DNA from: Alitiscatomonas aceti
Lineage (GTDB): Bacteria; Bacillota; Clostridia; Lachnospirales; Lachnospiraceae
Direction of reading: 5' to 3'
Assembly (NCBI RefSeq): GCF_025567195.1
Contig: NZ_JAOQJF010000002.1
Span: 62,001-126,000, forward strand
Length of the DNA: 64,000 nucleotides
The notes under the pieces are model-generated. The model did no database searches. It had not been told where the DNA came from and worked only from the letters and a program-made list of their open reading frames with translations. A program made the translations under genes and the position numbers. This document shows positions 61,947 through 64,000 of this stretch, piece by piece; the stretch's first letter is position 1, and each line of letters opens with the position of its first letter.

Positions 61947-63992
61947 TGCCGTGAATACCAGAACGGACCGGGACTCCAGGGTGATCTGTGGAGAAGAGAT
62001 GAGACAGGGCGGCTCATGGGAGGACGGCATATGGTCTTTGAGATACGTTCCTGCTGTATCGGCCTCCAGCTTCCATTTCAGAGATTTAGATACCATGGGA
62101 AGGAGAAAAGCCTGGGGCTCCCAGTATACGTTCACTGCCAGACAGACCAGATCGTCTGCCGTATCCGTCCGGTTCCTGCCGGAATACAGCACCGCCAGCA
62201 CATGGGTGGAGCCGTCGGGAGGGATCACCTTTATATTCGGAAGGCCCAGGGAGCAGACGCCGGAGGGCTTCCGGATCACGTCGTGGGCCTTTCGGAACGC
62301 GATCATATGCTTTGTATAGGAAAAGTGGTCCCGGTTCTTTTCCAGAAAGCTCCAGTCCAGCCAGGAGATCTCGTTGTCCTGGCAATAGGCGTTATTATTT
62401 CCATACTGGGTATTTAAAAATTCATCACCGGCCAGGAACATGGGAGTACCGCGGCTCATAAGGAGCACGGTCACCGCGTTCCTGGCCAGTTTTTTTCTCA
62501 GCCCCAGAACAGCCTCGTCGCTGGTATCGCCTTCAGCTCCGCAGTTCCAGCTCCGGTTGTCGTCGCTGCCGTCCAGATTGCACCAGCCGTTGGCCTCGTT
62601 GTGCTTCTGGCTGTAAGAATACATGTCCCAGAGGGTGAAGCCGTCGTGACAGTTTAAAAAATTCACCGAGGCGTGGCTGCCTCTGGAGGCCGGATCGTAA
62701 AGGTCGGCAGAGCCGGTGATGCGGCAGGCAGCCGTCTGAGAAAGCTCCAGACCGCCTTTTAAGTAATCCCGCATATCGTCCCGGTACCGGCCGTTCCATT
62801 CGGCCCACCGGTTCCAGGAGGGGAAGCTTCCCACCTGGTAAAGTCCCCCGGCGTCCCAGGCTTCGGCAATGAGCTTGACATTTTTTAGTACCGGATCAAA
62901 GGCGAGCTGCTGTAAAAGCGGCGGGCTGCTCATGGGAGAGCCGTCCTGGTTCCTTCCCAGGATACTGGCCAGATCAAAGCGGAAGCCGTCCACATGATAG
63001 GCAGAAGCCCAGTACCGGAGGGCGCTTACGATCAGCTGCTGCACCACCGGATGGTTGCAGTTCATGGTATTCCCGCAGCCGCTGAAATTATAGTAATATC
63101 CGTCCGGCGTCAGCATATAGTATACGTTGTTGTCAAAGCCCTTGAAGGAAAAGCAGGGACCGTATTCATTTCCCTCGGCCGTATGGTTAAAGACCACATC
63201 CAGGAAGCACTCGATGCCGTTGTCGTGGAGGGCCCGGACCAGCGTTTTCAGCTCATTGCCCTCCCGGTTGTATTCCGGTTTCCCGGCGTAGCTGGTGTTG
63301 GGAGCAAAGAAGCTGACCGGGTTATAGCCCCAGTAATCCACCACCTGCTTCCCATCCACCATGCGGCTGTCCTTCATCTCGTCAAACTCAAAGATCGGCA
63401 TCAGCTCCACAGCGGTGATCCCCAGGTCTTTCAGATAGGGGATCTTTTCCATGATCCCTGAAAAGGTGCCGGGACAGGAAACACCGGAGCTTTCATGTTT
63501 TGTGAACCCGCGCACATGCATCTCATAGATCACCAGATCCTCCATGGGGATCTGCGGAAAGGGCTCCGCGCCCCAGTCGAAGTTGTCCTGGACCACCCGG
63601 GCCTTATAAAACACGTCTTTTTTCTTCGGCACTCCCCAGACGCTCTGCCCGGTGACTGCCTTTGCGTAAATGTCCAGAAGGATGTTCTTTTTATCGAAAA
63701 GAAGGCCCTTTTCCTTGTCATAGGGGCCGTCCAGCCGGTATGCGTATTCAAAATCCTTGATATCCAGGCCGAATACGATCATGGAATACACGTCGCCGAT
63801 GCGGTAGCGCTCCGGAAAGGGGATGGCCGCATAGGGCGTGTTTTCTGCCCGGTGGAACAGGAGAAGCTCACAGGAAACGGCTCCGGTGGAGTGGACAGTG
63901 AAATTGACGCCGCCGGGGATCGCCATGGCCCCGTTGAGTTCATAGAATCCGGGCCGGACCTGGAAGCCGGAGATCTCGTCCATGGGCTTCAT
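61935..63992 (-). CDS. glgX: Glycogen debranching enzyme / isoamylase-type (GlgX), 5' end at window edge
   Basis: 685 residues are visible from ATG 63992, eight bases from the window end. No ribosome site can be seen and the frame stays open, so the protein may begin upstream. A CBM48-like N-terminal domain precedes the GH13 barrel: DVVFNHTAEGNEYGP near 270, GFRFDLAS near 340 (nucleophile Asp), LIAEAWDAGG near 380 (acid Glu) and FLNCHDGFTLWDMYSY near 455 (transition-state Asp). The isoamylase-type NEANGW and DDNRSWNCG segments follow. It cuts alpha-1,6 branches of glycogen or dextrins in the cytoplasm. A type I pullulanase is the main alternative, but the isoamylase segments favour GlgX. Confidence 0.92.
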   Translation of the reverse strand: MKPMDEISGFQVRPGFYELNGAMAIPGGVNFTVHSTGAVSCELLLFHRAENTPYAAIPFPERYRIGDVYSMIVFGLDIKDFEYAYRLDGPYDKEKGLLFDKKNILLDIYAKAVTGQSVWGVPKKKDVFYKARVVQDNFDWGAEPFPQIPMEDLVIYEMHVRGFTKHESSGVSCPGTFSGIMEKIPYLKDLGITAVELMPIFEFDEMKDSRMVDGKQVVDYWGYNPVSFFAPNTSYAGKPEYNREGNELKTLVRALHDNGIECFLDVVFNHTAEGNEYGPCFSFKGFDNNVYYMLTPDGYYYNFSGCGNTMNCNHPVVQQLIVSALRYWASAYHVDGFRFDLASILGRNQDGSPMSSPPLLQQLAFDPVLKNVKLIAEAWDAGGLYQVGSFPSWNRWAEWNGRYRDDMRDYLKGGLELSQTAACRITGSADLYDPASRGSHASVNFLNCHDGFTLWDMYSYSQKHNEANGWCNLDGSDDNRSWNCGAEGDTSDEAVLGLRKKLARNAVTVLLMSRGTPMFLAGDEFLNTQYGNNNAYCQDNEISWLDWSFLEKNRDHFSYTKHMIAFRKAHDVIRKPSGVCSLGLPNIKVIPPDGSTHVLAVLYSGRNRTDTADDLVCLAVNVYWEPQAFLLPMVSKSLKWKLEADTAGTYLKDHMPSSHEPPCLISSPQITLESRSVLVFTAVPA

Positions 63993-64000
63993 ATGGATCT

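Noticed and set aside
1..64000. Prophage, CRISPR array, transposase, tRNA or rRNA genes
   Set aside because: Gaps between genes are short (none above 300 bases) and contain only promoters, terminators and operators. No repeat-spacer pattern, integrase, transposase or cloverleaf was seen by eye; a tRNAscan or CRISPR finder run could confirm this.

Overview
The window looks like chromosome from a GC-rich anaerobic Firmicute, most likely a Lachnospiraceae-type Clostridium. The grounds are: the priA-def-fmt-yugP-rsmB-rlmN-prpC-prkC-rsgA-rpe-thiN order; a tepA-ftsK pair as in Bacillus; strong AGGAGG-type ribosome sites with frequent GTG/TTG starts; a CIRCE operator; a meso-DAP type MurE; and an anaerobic (cbi) corrin pathway. 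Genes are dense and almost all on the + strand. I see no phage, insertion sequence with a transposase, CRISPR array, tRNA or rRNA.

Layout. 1-2.3 kb (- strand): the 3' part of a PurF-like protein that lacks the N-terminal nucleophile cysteine, and a DUF368/PopT-type membrane protein. Its promoter diverges from that of an O-acetylhomoserine sulfhydrylase, which is followed by cardiolipin synthase and a strong terminator. 5.7-10.5 kb: a putative efflux operon (secreted SLH-like protein, very long HlyD/MacA-like adaptor, ABC ATPase, permease); the permease gene is split by a one-base frameshift. 10.5-14.1 kb: M19 dipeptidase, SH3/NlpC-P60 cell-wall hydrolase, and a TepA-like protease whose ribosome site lies inside a terminator-like hairpin. 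14.3-22.2 kb: FtsK/SpoIIIE, formate-THF ligase, MurE and MurF. 22.3-34.3 kb: the conserved replication-restart, translation, RNA-modification and Ser/Thr kinase-phosphatase cluster. 34.3-36.6 kb: pyridoxal kinase and seryl-tRNA synthetase.

36.6-55.8 kb is one 19-kb run of overlapping genes devoted mainly to cobamide synthesis: cbiL, hemC, cobA-hemD fusion, cbiD, cbiF, cbiH, cbiJ-cbiE-cbiT fusion, cbiA, cobT, cobS, cobC, cbiB, cobQ, cbiC. It starts from porphobilinogen and reaches cobyric acid and nucleotide-loop assembly, but cbiG, a cobaltochelatase (cbiK/cbiX), cobU and a corrinoid adenosyltransferase are absent. Three non-corrin genes sit between cbiD and cbiF (free-methionine sulfoxide reductase, metallo-beta-lactamase-fold hydrolase, C_GCAxxG_C_C protein). 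A zinc-PLC-like gene and an archaeal-type phosphoglycerate mutase head the run. A small unrecognised membrane protein with its own promoter sits before cbiB. No cobalamin riboswitch was found.

55.8-64 kb: Hsp20 under a perfect CIRCE; a CNNM/CBS membrane protein behind a long leader with a 22-codon ORF; a Pit phosphate transporter with its DUF47 partner; a YtrA-type GntR regulator with an ABC exporter and a clear promoter/operator; and, convergent on the - strand, a glycogen debranching enzyme whose 5' end lies at the window edge. The strongest leads for follow-up are the corrin-cluster gene set (missing cbiG and the embedded MBL hydrolase), the tepA hairpin, the cysteine-less PurF, and the SLH-linked efflux operon with its frameshift.
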